A DNA stretch of 64,000 nt from positions 1 through 64,000 of the forward strand of contig JAFYYM010000079.1 in assembly GCA_017557535.1 (NCBI GenBank). The letters are read 5' to 3'. The DNA comes from Bacteroidales bacterium. GTDB taxonomy: Bacteria > Bacteroidota > Bacteroidia > Bacteroidales > UBA932. The position numbers and the translations under genes were made by a program. Of the stretch, positions 42,927-51,566 are shown piece after piece. The first letter of the stretch is position 1. Every line of letters begins with the position of its first letter. The notes beneath the pieces are model-generated. The model was not told the DNA's origin. It saw only the letters and a list, made by a program, of their open reading frames with translations, and did no database searches.

Positions 42927-44171
42927 TTACCACCACCAGGATACCGAGGCGGGGTTCTCTTCTTTTATGGCTTTGGCTGTCTCAGCACCAACTTTGGCGT
43001 CGAGATTCACGAACAATTTATATCCTAGTTTCTTTTCCAGATCTGAGATAGAAATAGAAAGATCCTTGGTGATTTTAGATCCGTACTTATTCTCATTCTC
43101 CATCCAGAAGGCGCAGGCCATGAAGCCTTTATACCCTACGGACTCGTTGTTCTTGTAGCGAAGCAGGGCCTTGAAATATGCTTCCGGGACCGCCACGGCC
43201 TTGCCGGCATTGTCTTTGGCCTTCTTTGTGGAACCTCCAATGAAACAACCCGTAACGACATAAAGGGTGTCTGTACCAGACGTAGTTCCTGTCTTCTTCG
43301 CCCATGTCCGCACCTGGTTCTCAAGGTTCGCCCAAATGCCTCCGTTGAAATCGTAATCCTGAGGAGTCATGTTGGTGAAGTAGAATGTCTGGACATTGGC
43401 GTCCTTGTTGAGCCTGTCAGCGGAAGGGATCTGATGCCCCCTCGAACCGAAGCCGGAGAAGGCGGCGTAAAGGATAGGTTGTTTTGTGTCCGGAAGCAGA
43501 GGGTCAAGTCCCCACTGGTCTGTACGGCTGCCGCTTCCGATGTTGCCGGTGCACAGAGGATATGCCACCCACGGAGCGACAAGATTGTCGTAATCCCAAT
43601 CAAAGGAATAATTCCTCACCGTGGCATCGCCTATTTTCATATAGTGTGTGAAGAACTCAAGCTTATCATCCTCCGGAGTTTCCGGCAATTCAAGCCAGCT
43701 ATGCGGTGCGGTCTTGAACCCATAGCCATTCTCTTCTTGCGCTGGCGGGTCATCGGGCGTGCCTGGAGTTGGAGGTGTCGGAGGGACAGGAACCACCAGT
43801 TTGCTCTGGGTGATATTCGCGATTGCGGAACCTCCAGAACTGGAAATAGTTACAACTCCTGTACGAATAGCGTCAGTGTTCTCTGTGTAACTGATCACAA
43901 CTGTGCTGGAGCTACCGGAGCCGCTTGAAGGACTCACGGTGAGCCATGAGGCGTTAGTGGTTATGGTCCAGTTTCCAGTAGCTGTCACTGTCAAGAATTG
44001 GCTACCCGCCTCACCTGTAACCGACTGTGTCTTGATGCTAACTGTAGGCGGAACAAGCGGTTCCTCTTTGCCTCCATTGCCCGAACCGCCACCACAGGAT
44101 ACGACCATCAGTGACAGCGCCAGAAGCACTGCCACTGATGGACATAATAATTTATGGAATCTCCTATTCAA
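42927..44171 (-). CDS. BACON-domain lipoprotein with DNA/RNA non-specific endonuclease domain
   Basis: A 414-residue lipoprotein (lipobox VVSC, Cys about 26). Residues about 45-125 form a BACON domain (GNWTITTNASWLTVSPSSGSG), a surface beta sandwich common in this phylum. The rest matches the NucA/Serratia-type endonuclease. SRGHQIPSADR (about residues 263-273) carries the catalytic His, with Ser in place of the first Asp as in EXOG, and NMTPQ with FNGGIWANLE supplies the Asn and Glu of the metal site. The start must be TTG at 44171, because an in-frame stop lies just upstream and no ATG follows before the signal peptide. It begins two bases after the previous stop, which implies coupling. 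Confidence 0.85.
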   Translation of the reverse strand: MNRRFHKLLCPSVAVLLALSLMVVSCGGGSGNGGKEEPLVPPTVSIKTQSVTGEAGSQFLTVTATGNWTITTNASWLTVSPSSGSGSSSTVVISYTENTDAIRTGVVTISSSGGSAIANITQSKLVVPVPPTPPTPGTPDDPPAQEENGYGFKTAPHSWLELPETPEDDKLEFFTHYMKIGDATVRNYSFDWDYDNLVAPWVAYPLCTGNIGSGSRTDQWGLDPLLPDTKQPILYAAFSGFGSRGHQIPSADRLNKDANVQTFYFTNMTPQDYDFNGGIWANLENQVRTWAKKTGTTSGTDTLYVVTGCFIGGSTKKAKDNAGKAVAVPEAYFKALLRYKNNESVGYKGFMACAFWMENENKYGSKITKDLSISISDLEKKLGYKLFVNLDAKVGAETAKAIKEENPASVSWWW

Positions 44172-44173
44172 TT

Positions 44174-46975
44174 CTATTTAACATTGATTCCGAAGAGGAT
44201 GATTCTAGTATTAGTTCCAGTCGTAGTCAACGTCACTGTTGTATCAGAAGCGAGAGCATCAAAGGTCTTGGTATAACAATCGGAGCTAGTCACTGTCATT
44301 GTGAAAGGAGGGTTACCAGCAGCTCCATCATTAGTGGCAAGGTCCTGAGAGAAAAACTCTTTTTCACCAATTTTGGCCAGGAGTTTGGCTTTTTTCGCTT
44401 TCCATGACACACCGTAAAAAGAGAGTGATGTACTACCCTTGGGAAGAACTATAGTGGCCGTACCGGTCTTGGTAGAAGTTCCTAGTTTCAAAGCTGTGAT
44501 CTCCTTACCATTGACGGTCGCTTTGGCATCAGAAGCACTCTCACCCTTTGTCCATTCAACATTGCTGGTGAAATCTCCCGAAACTTCTCCACCTGGAGTG
44601 TCTCCTCCGGGAGTGTCACCACCCTCACCGGTGATAGCGATGCCATTAATCTCAGTGGCGATCACATAGAGATACTTGCCTTGGGAAGTATGGTAGAGAT
44701 AATATCCCTTGATAGTGACTTCTTTTTCGTTAAGGGACGCGATATCCTCAACAGGTTTCACGATACTTCCTGTCACAGTGGTAGCGCCATCAACCACGAT
44801 ATTGAAGTATTTATTGTTACTGATTGAGAGTTTGCCCTTCAAGGTCACGAACTCACGGGTATCAGATGAATATGTGTCCACGGATGAGGTTATGTCCTTG
44901 GCCTCGGGATAACTCACCTCAACACCGGTCGAATTAGTCTCAACCGTAGCCTCGGAGAGTTGTGGAGCGTCTCCGTACTCAACTTTCTTTCCAGTCACCG
45001 TGACCTTGTCACCAACTTTCGCCTTGGAGCCATACACATAGATCTTCGCACCATCTTGCTCCATGAGGAATCCAGCGTCAGCGGAAGCGACAACAACTGC
45101 GGGTCCAACCTTCAACTGGGTATCATTATCAGCGGCAATCGCCTCCGCGACAGTCGCATCCTGAGCCTCCGGCGGAGCGGCGGCCTCGAAGGAGAGGATG
45201 TATGCCTGGACAACCTCATGCTGCTCTTTCGCCGAGTAATAGTCATACTTACCAGCAAGAGTAACAGTTCCCTCATTGGAGACCTTGGAAGACCACTCAT
45301 TCTTGTTAGCGACACTGTAAACATAAATGGTACCACTGTCATCCGTCAAATCAAAGCTGCAATACTGGGAGTTGAACTTGCTGACGGTACCGGTAAGTTT
45401 GAAGTAAGTGTTCTTATCAGCCGCAGATATGAAGTCTGCCACGGTCTTGGGCTCAGCCGATGTATAATCGTCTCCGCCAGGACCCGGATCGTCACCGCCG
45501 GTCACACCGTTGAGTGAATACAGGTATGAATTATTGGCATCCGTCTCGGGCGTGTTGCCGTGATAATTCATCAACTTGCCGCAGATGATCACTTCATCAC
45601 CGACCTTGATATCGGTCTGGCCTTCCGCGAACTTCTTGTTGCCGAGATAAAGAGTCCTGAATATATGGAACTCACCTTCTCCCGTTCCGTCCTCAGAGAT
45701 GAAGAACGAAGCGTTGCCATATTTGATCCCCTCAGTAAAGGTGCCATTACTGGCAATCTTGCATATCTTACCCTTCACATAAACGACATCCGTGGTCTCG
45801 TAATTATCATTGGAGGTCCAGGTAAGATCCTTCACTGCGGCAGCCGCTCCTGCCGGATTGTACGGATCTTCAAGGGTTCCTGTGCCCTTCGGATCGCCTG
45901 AAGGGGTATCGCTTCCGCCCTCGAAGGAGAGAATCTGGGCGCTTACGACCTCATGCTGGCTGTTCTTCTCGTAGTAGGTATACAGACCGGCAAGCTCAAT
46001 GGTGCCTCCGTTCTTGATCTTGTCAACCCATTCGTCTTTGTTATTAACGTTGTAGACGTATATCTTACCACTGTCATCAGTCAAATCGAAGCTGCAGTAC
46101 TCCTTATTGAAACGACTGACTTTCCCTTTAAGGCGGTAGAAATTAGCCTTATCAGCCTTATCAATAAACGCCTGGACAGTTATCAGCTCAAACTTGGTGA
46201 AGTCTATCTTACCAGGTTCAGTGCTACCATTGATGGAAATGAGCTTGCTGCCAGCGGTGTATTCCGGAGCATTCCCCTTGAAATTGACCAAGGTTCCGTA
46301 GACGACAACCTCATCCCCGACCTTTAGCTGATCTGCCATTATGAAGTTGTCCCCATTAATATACTTGCCCCTGTAAACCTCAAGCTGGGTTTCTGCTGTT
46401 CCGTCGGCGGAGATGTAGTATGTGGCATTGCCATAGCTCGGATCTATCTCGACAGACACCACCTTACCCTTGGTATAGACTGTGGCGGAGTTCTGTGAGC
46501 CGAGTTCATCTCCATTGTTATATGCTACCAGAGACTGCGCTTTCTGGAGCGCGGCGGCGACATTGTAAGGATCAGACGCCGTTCCGCTGCCTGAAGGAGT
46601 CACGTTGGGATCCTCTCCCTTCTGACCCTTCTGAGAGACTGTGACGGTCTTGAAATCGAAGTCTGTCTTCACCTTAAAGGAAGATGTCCTGTCGTTTGAA
46701 GTATTGGAGAGGGCGGTCACAGTGACCGACACAGGAGCGTCGGAAGCGCTTCCGTTACTAGGACTGAAAGCCAGCCAGTCCGCATCAGTGGAGATGCTCC
46801 AGGGACGGTTGGAAGTCACTGTGACTGTGGCCGTTCCACCGTTCTGCTCGAAAGAAAGCTCAGTTTGACCAACATTGAGCACGGGGATCGCCGGCTCCGG
46901 TTCCTTTTGCTCTTTGCAGCCGAATACCAATGCAGTGGCAGCAAATAGCGTCAAAAATAAATTCCGCGGTTTCAT
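44174..46975 (-). CDS. Large lipoprotein with BACON domain and tandem OB-fold repeats
   Basis: A 933-residue lipoprotein (lipobox LVFGC, Cys 20). A BACON domain (about 33-115) is followed by alternating OB-like units: type A at about 130-250 (VYTKGKVVS, LKVGDEVVVYGTLVNFKGN), type B at about 262-350 (YRLKGKVSRFNKEYCSFDLTD), type A again at about 358-490, type B again at about 505-600 (FKLTGTVSKFNSQYCSFDLTD), then two more divergent units to about 775. The last 130 residues form a separate beta domain ending IILFGINVK. The A-B-A-B order shows an internal duplication. OB folds often bind single-stranded nucleic acid, and the downstream genes encode nucleases, so surface capture of DNA or RNA is the favoured idea. 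Carbohydrate binding is possible. Confidence 0.75.
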   Translation of the reverse strand: MKPRNLFLTLFAATALVFGCKEQKEPEPAIPVLNVGQTELSFEQNGGTATVTVTSNRPWSISTDADWLAFSPSNGSASDAPVSVTVTALSNTSNDRTSSFKVKTDFDFKTVTVSQKGQKGEDPNVTPSGSGTASDPYNVAAALQKAQSLVAYNNGDELGSQNSATVYTKGKVVSVEIDPSYGNATYYISADGTAETQLEVYRGKYINGDNFIMADQLKVGDEVVVYGTLVNFKGNAPEYTAGSKLISINGSTEPGKIDFTKFELITVQAFIDKADKANFYRLKGKVSRFNKEYCSFDLTDDSGKIYVYNVNNKDEWVDKIKNGGTIELAGLYTYYEKNSQHEVVSAQILSFEGGSDTPSGDPKGTGTLEDPYNPAGAAAAVKDLTWTSNDNYETTDVVYVKGKICKIASNGTFTEGIKYGNASFFISEDGTGEGEFHIFRTLYLGNKKFAEGQTDIKVGDEVIICGKLMNYHGNTPETDANNSYLYSLNGVTGGDDPGPGGDDYTSAEPKTVADFISAADKNTYFKLTGTVSKFNSQYCSFDLTDDSGTIYVYSVANKNEWSSKVSNEGTVTLAGKYDYYSAKEQHEVVQAYILSFEAAAPPEAQDATVAEAIAADNDTQLKVGPAVVVASADAGFLMEQDGAKIYVYGSKAKVGDKVTVTGKKVEYGDAPQLSEATVETNSTGVEVSYPEAKDITSSVDTYSSDTREFVTLKGKLSISNNKYFNIVVDGATTVTGSIVKPVEDIASLNEKEVTIKGYYLYHTSQGKYLYVIATEINGIAITGEGGDTPGGDTPGGEVSGDFTSNVEWTKGESASDAKATVNGKEITALKLGTSTKTGTATIVLPKGSTSLSFYGVSWKAKKAKLLAKIGEKEFFSQDLATNDGAAGNPPFTMTVTSSDCYTKTFDALASDTTVTLTTTGTNTRIILFGINVK

Positions 46976-47032
46976 ATAGCTATAGTTTTGTATTATTCTT
47001 TACAGGTCCTTAAAAGCACTACTTGCAGTTTG

Positions 47033-47062
47033 CTAAATTACCACATTATATTGAAAAATCAA
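47033..47062 (-). promoter_or_regulatory. Candidate promoter of the nuclease/OB-fold operon
   Basis: On the minus strand, TTG at 47060-47062 is followed after 19 nt by TAATTTAG (47033-47040), one base off TAnnTTTG. It would give a leader of about 50 nt before the ATG at 46975. It overlaps the last codons of the exonuclease III gene. Confidence 0.4.
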
Positions 47063-47814
47063 AGAGACAGGTCTAGTTCGACCGGGCAGTGGTCCGACCC
47101 AAAAATCTCATTGTGGATGTCTGTGGCCGCTATTTTATCCTGAAGATTCTCAGAAACCACAAAATAATCTATGCGCCAACCGGCGTTATTCGCCCTCGCA
47201 TTGAACCTGTACGACCACCATGAATATTTAACTTCTTCCGGGTGCTGAAAACGCCAGGAATCAATGAACCCTGACGATAACAAATCGGAGAACTTGCCCC
47301 TCTCCTCGTCCGTGAATCCGGCGTTACGGCGATTGGACTGGGGATTCTTGATGTCTATCTCCTTATGGGCGACATTGAGGTCCCCGCAAATCACGACTCC
47401 TTTACGAGCTTTCAAAGAAAGAACATATTCCCGGAAAGCATCCTCCCAAGTCATACGGTAGTCAAGCCTTCGAAGGCCGTCCTGGGAGTTCGGTGTGTAG
47501 ACGCAAACCAAGTAAAAATCAGGCATCTCCAAAGTTATGACACGACCTTCTGTATCATGCTCGGGAACACCTATCCCATAGGTTACGGAAAGAGGCTGAT
47601 GCTTGGTGTAAACAGCCGTTCCCGAATAGCCTTTCTTCTCGGCTGAATTCCAGTAAGAAGTGTAACCTAGGTATTCAAGATCCAGCTGCCCAGGCTGCAT
47701 CTTGGTCTCCTGAAGACAGAAAAAGTCGGCGTCCAGGGCGGTGAAAGCCTTATCAAAATCGCCCTTCCCGGCGCAGGCCCGCAGGCCATTCACATTCCAA
47801 CTTATGAATTTCAT
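47059..47814 (-). CDS. xth: Exodeoxyribonuclease III
   Basis: A 251-residue cytoplasmic apurinic/apyrimidinic endonuclease and 3'-5' exonuclease of base-excision repair. The motifs match ExoIII/ExoA: ISWNVNGLRA at the start, LQETKM with the metal-binding Glu (about residue 37), GDLNVAHKEIDI (Asp-Asn), SWRFQHPEEVKYSWWSYR and the final GSDHCPVELDL (Asp-His). ATG 47814 is chosen over a TTG three codons earlier. There is no signal peptide, which sets it apart from the secreted EEP proteins. It lies 20 bp after the six-hairpin glycosidase gene on the same strand. Confidence 0.95.
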   Translation of the reverse strand: MKFISWNVNGLRACAGKGDFDKAFTALDADFFCLQETKMQPGQLDLEYLGYTSYWNSAEKKGYSGTAVYTKHQPLSVTYGIGVPEHDTEGRVITLEMPDFYLVCVYTPNSQDGLRRLDYRMTWEDAFREYVLSLKARKGVVICGDLNVAHKEIDIKNPQSNRRNAGFTDEERGKFSDLLSSGFIDSWRFQHPEEVKYSWWSYRFNARANNAGWRIDYFVVSENLQDKIAATDIHNEIFGSDHCPVELDLSL

Positions 47815-47834
47815 GATTATCAATCGTTTATTAT

Positions 47835-50009
47835 TTACATCATCCTTTCAAACCCCTCATATTTGACTACCCAACTACCGTCCTTCGGAAAGCCGGGACT
47901 CTCCCCGGTCGACCCGGACACCCCTTTTGGCAGGCCATCCCAACCGGCACACATCATCGCGACCGCAGTCAGAAGACCTCCATTTGCCGGGAAATACGGG
48001 AACGGCCACATATCCGCCAAACCGTGCTCATCAAATTTGAATTTATGGGAGGTTGTGCACAACAAATCGATAGCCTTCTCAGGTTCGCCAAGCCTTGCGG
48101 CGGCCATGGCGAGCATAGGATAATCCCAGCCCCATATCCTTTCCATCTGCCATGTTTCCAGGACACGATGAAAGGTGCGGCGGAAAATCTCAACATCAAC
48201 TCCGTCTCCCGGCAACCACCCATACACCCCCGTTAGAGCGGGATGCTCGAAATTATAATTGCTCCACATGTCAATCATCCCTTCGTGAGTGATGTAAAAA
48301 CCATCCTCGACAGGTAGGTCGGAGAGTTTACGGAGAACGTCTTTCCAAGCCTTTACCCTTTTTGCGGGCAAACCGAGTCGTTTGGCCCAATCCAAAGCCA
48401 CACGAAGACCGAAACGCCAATATCCTAATTCGAATATGGGGTTCATTGTCTCCATCATCTTTGTGTTCTCGGAGACGGGGATGACCGGCGGCCCTATCAC
48501 AAAACGCTTTCCGGCCTTATCCAGGAAGACATAATCGGCCATATAATCGGCGGTATTGATCACTATATCCGCCCATTTGTCAAGTACTTCCCGTGATGGA
48601 TTCAAGCGATACTCTTCCTCAGCGAACCATATCGGATGAGGCTGTTGCCAACAAAGAGCGGCATGTGGCTCACATGGCCACTCCCTATTGAAATTCCCTG
48701 TGCATTTAGGCCATTTCGCACCTTTTCGACCTTCGAAAGAAGCCCTTGAGATTGCCTCTTCCATGAATTCGCTGTACTTTGAGAGGTAACCATCAACGCA
48801 ATTCTGACGGTTCCAAAGCAGGAAATGCGCCCCATGCCACCATATCATTTCCCAGTGGAAACGACCATACCACCCGTTATTCACAAGTCCGGCTTCTTGA
48901 GGCGGGAATATCCCTGTCTCGTTAAGCTTCAACACAAACTGGGAAAGGACGATACGTCGTTCCAACTCTTTCCAACGAGGATCAGAGCTTCCGCTCAGGT
49001 CCACAGCCGCCCCAGACATCCAATAATTCTCCCAGCTTTCAGCAGAAGCTTTTTCCACATCTTTCACCTCCAGCTTGGACGCACCCTTTGACTCTTCCAA
49101 GATATCAAGAATATCCATCTCTGGAATACTGGATGGCTTAAACAGGACCGTGACATCAAAACTGTCCTCGCCGGACGGGACAAACCGATATTCATGGGCT
49201 GCGGCGCTTAAGCGTGAAAGATCCGCATCCCCTTTCCATTGAATGTCAATCTCATATTCGGTATCATCCATAACATGGGTGATTACCCCGCTGCCGGGTC
49301 CTTGGGAGGAAAGCTCACTCTTGTGGTTTCCTGGATTATTGAAATCCCCAACCGATGTCAACATGCTCTTTCCATCGGAATAAGGGAGATCCACAAAAAG
49401 CTCGATCCTTCCAAGTTTAACCAACGGGGATTCCACGTGGATGGAGATCATATCCATCGACGGATGGCAAGCCGTCCTGACAGACACCGGCATCCCTTCT
49501 AGCGCAAAATGGCTATTCACGATGCCCGTCCAAAGATCGGTCTGCTGACGAGTGTCACTTAAGTCTTTTTCCTCTGCCCGCTCTCCATCAGCTCTTGTCA
49601 ACACGAAACCTATTCTCGCCAAATTGATCCGATGTGGGTTCCAACGCAGCCAATCAGATATCTCCGGGCAATCCGGATTGTTAAGGATATACGGGATACG
49701 GTGTCCCCATGTCTCCAATTCCACAGGCTTGTAGTCCTCCACAGACACGCCGTCTGGAAGCGGATTTGAATGCCACCCCCAATCACTCAATGTGTTGAAT
49801 GAGCGGAAAGTTTGGAGTCCGGTTATGTCGGCCCCAAACGCGAAACGGCCATTACCGACCTGGGAGGGACTTTTTTCAAAAGAAACAAATGTCACAGGAT
49901 TGTGCCGGGAGACCACCGCTTTCCGGTCAATCCCTTCCGCATTCGCGAGAGAGACCGCTGAGACGAGCGTCACAGCTATCAGCGAAATGACACTCAAGGA
50001 TTTGTTCAT
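47835..50009 (-). CDS. Secreted six-hairpin glycosidase, GH65-like arrangement
   Basis: A 724-residue protein with a signal peptide ending SLANA. The N-terminal part (about 30-320) looks like the beta super-sandwich of GH65/GH95-type enzymes (GNGRFAFGADITGLQTF, WGHRIPYIL). The rest is a Trp-rich alpha/alpha-toroid with NGWYGRFHWEMIWWHGAHFLLWNRQ-like core segments near residue 395, where GH65 members carry the substrate-facing strand, and GWDYPMLAMAAARLG near residue 650. The family number is uncertain and the catalytic acid was not identified. Relatives act on alpha-glucosides or alpha-fucosides. It overlaps the metallophosphoesterase gene by four bases (ATGA). Confidence 0.65.
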   Translation of the reverse strand: MNKSLSVISLIAVTLVSAVSLANAEGIDRKAVVSRHNPVTFVSFEKSPSQVGNGRFAFGADITGLQTFRSFNTLSDWGWHSNPLPDGVSVEDYKPVELETWGHRIPYILNNPDCPEISDWLRWNPHRINLARIGFVLTRADGERAEEKDLSDTRQQTDLWTGIVNSHFALEGMPVSVRTACHPSMDMISIHVESPLVKLGRIELFVDLPYSDGKSMLTSVGDFNNPGNHKSELSSQGPGSGVITHVMDDTEYEIDIQWKGDADLSRLSAAAHEYRFVPSGEDSFDVTVLFKPSSIPEMDILDILEESKGASKLEVKDVEKASAESWENYWMSGAAVDLSGSSDPRWKELERRIVLSQFVLKLNETGIFPPQEAGLVNNGWYGRFHWEMIWWHGAHFLLWNRQNCVDGYLSKYSEFMEEAISRASFEGRKGAKWPKCTGNFNREWPCEPHAALCWQQPHPIWFAEEEYRLNPSREVLDKWADIVINTADYMADYVFLDKAGKRFVIGPPVIPVSENTKMMETMNPIFELGYWRFGLRVALDWAKRLGLPAKRVKAWKDVLRKLSDLPVEDGFYITHEGMIDMWSNYNFEHPALTGVYGWLPGDGVDVEIFRRTFHRVLETWQMERIWGWDYPMLAMAAARLGEPEKAIDLLCTTSHKFKFDEHGLADMWPFPYFPANGGLLTAVAMMCAGWDGLPKGVSGSTGESPGFPKDGSWVVKYEGFERMM

Positions 50010-51472
50010 ATCACGATCTCTTTTGAAAGTGTTTCACTTGCCGCGTCCCATGAGTCAAAAGCGGTCAAAGAAATCGTGTATACACCTGGCTCGAATTGTT
50101 CCTGACCCGCCCAATCATCACTCTCAATAAGGTCGAATAAGGTCAAATTCTCCCTCCAGACCTGCTTCATCATCGAAGGTTGCGGGTATTTATAGAAATC
50201 CGCCAGTATCTTCTTGCTCATGATAATCTCATCACCCTTGCTTAGAGTCAAGACATAGTGATGGACAAATTCATCATCCGCCCCGGCGGAGAAACTCACA
50301 GAGAAATAACCAGGCTCACTCTTCTTCCATGACTCAGGCGATTTCTCAAAGACCACATCCATTGAAGACATAGTCGGAGGCTCATTCGAGGCCTCACGTA
50401 AGTCGAAAGAATACTCCTCCAGATGCTTTCCGTTTTTGGTTGGCCGGGGAATGATGACAGGCTCTCCTATGACCGCCTTGTTGTAGAAATCCATCCTGTG
50501 AATCATCATGTTCCCCTTCTTGTCGAACTGGACCAGATGCCCTTGTGAGAACTCGTCCTTGTCTTTCATTGTGGTCTGACCGGCCATGTTCTCATAACCA
50601 CCGGCCTCTATGGCCATATACCTTACGGAGCCGCAGCCCAAGGCCGTGAAAGCTCCCTGCCAGATGCTCCGGGGATCATTGAGCGGGAAGTGAAGATGGC
50701 CACCGAAAGCCACAACTTGCGGATATTTGGACAATATTCCCGGCAGTTCCCTCGTCGCCCAATAACCAGGGTGATATGACTTCCAGATGCCGTCCGCCTC
50801 ACCTAGAAGACTGCCATAGACGGTGTCGTAGAGCATCGGGTGAGTGATCAAAATCACATATTTGGAAGGATCCTTCGAGGTAATCTCAGACAGCGTCTTG
50901 TCCAACCACTCCAAAGCTTTGGGGTCGTAGATCACCGGACTGGTACCGTAGGGGGATATAGCGATGATATCATAGTCGCCGACGACGCAGTGACGACACT
51001 CTAGAGATGTGCCGGCCTCTATATCGACATCGGTCTGGAAATAATTATCACCCAGTGCTTTGCGAATATATTCAGCATCTCCCACCATTGTCTCGCTCCA
51101 CTTGTAATTCGGGACATCGTGATTGCCGACGGCATAGATCAAGGGCGCTTTCAGGGGATCCAACACAGACTCATAGACCCGCTTGAATTCCTGTATCGCC
51201 GGAACATCGGGATAATCGATCAAATCTCCAGCGACCAGCACTCCGTCCAATCCGTCATTGTCCGTCTCCAAAGCCTTTACGGAAAGTTGATTGAGGGCGG
51301 ATTCCCATTTCTGGGAGGTCACTGGAAGACCAGTGTTTATATGAACGTCACTGACCACCCCAACAGAAAGGACGACGGCACTCTCGTCGAAGCCACCTTG
51401 AACAGCATTCTGAGCACATGAAACCGCCGCCAAGGCGGCGATGAAAAGAATCAATAATTTCTTGCTGGGCAT
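50006..51472 (-). CDS. Calcineurin-like metallophosphoesterase lipoprotein
   Basis: A 488-residue lipoprotein (lipobox AAVSC). Dimetal motifs are in order: SDVHIN (about 51), AGDLIDYP (about 90), VGNHDVPNY (about 125), ILITHPM (about 230) and FGGHLHFPL (about 275). The C-terminal 180 residues form beta-rich domains (SFDLREASNEPP, EPGYFSVSFSAG) and end with a strand VYTISLTAFDSWDAASETL. The enzyme is a phosphodiesterase or phosphomonoesterase of the exterior face; the substrate is unknown. The start at 51472 is chosen because TATCTTTG lies at 51492-51499 on the minus strand, downstream of the longer alternative start at 51568. Confidence 0.85.
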   Translation of the reverse strand: MPSKKLLILFIAALAAVSCAQNAVQGGFDESAVVLSVGVVSDVHINTGLPVTSQKWESALNQLSVKALETDNDGLDGVLVAGDLIDYPDVPAIQEFKRVYESVLDPLKAPLIYAVGNHDVPNYKWSETMVGDAEYIRKALGDNYFQTDVDIEAGTSLECRHCVVGDYDIIAISPYGTSPVIYDPKALEWLDKTLSEITSKDPSKYVILITHPMLYDTVYGSLLGEADGIWKSYHPGYWATRELPGILSKYPQVVAFGGHLHFPLNDPRSIWQGAFTALGCGSVRYMAIEAGGYENMAGQTTMKDKDEFSQGHLVQFDKKGNMMIHRMDFYNKAVIGEPVIIPRPTKNGKHLEEYSFDLREASNEPPTMSSMDVVFEKSPESWKKSEPGYFSVSFSAGADDEFVHHYVLTLSKGDEIIMSKKILADFYKYPQPSMMKQVWRENLTLFDLIESDDWAGQEQFEPGVYTISLTAFDSWDAASETLSKEIVI

Positions 51473-51491
51473 AATCTTCACTCTGATAACA

Positions 51492-51499
51492 CAAAGATA
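51492..51499 (-). promoter_or_regulatory. -7 element TATCTTTG for the metallophosphoesterase operon
   Basis: Exact TAnnTTTG match on the minus strand, 19 bp upstream of the ATG at 51472. It sits back to back with TAAATTTG at 51521-51528 on the plus strand, serving the divergent esterase gene. Confidence 0.5.
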
Positions 51500-51520
51500 A
51501 GGTTTGTTGCCAAAAAATAG

Positions 51521-51528
51521 TAAATTTG
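51521..51528 (+). promoter_or_regulatory. -7 element TAAATTTG for the SGNH esterase
   Basis: Exact TAnnTTTG match 38 bp before the ATG at 51567. It excludes an in-frame start at 51504, which would be upstream of transcription. Confidence 0.45.
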
Positions 51529-51566
51529 TTGACACGACACATGATTTCAATATAATAAACTTCATC

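Noticed and set aside
44111-44176. Frameshift suspected at the start of the endonuclease lipoprotein because no ATG is present
   Set aside because: A TTG start at 44171, two bases after the previous stop, gives a complete lipoprotein signal, so no sequence error is needed.
47059-47814. Exonuclease III as a member of the nucleic-acid uptake operon
   Set aside because: It has no signal peptide, matches the housekeeping repair enzyme closely, and a candidate promoter for the operon lies at its end, so adjacency is probably incidental.
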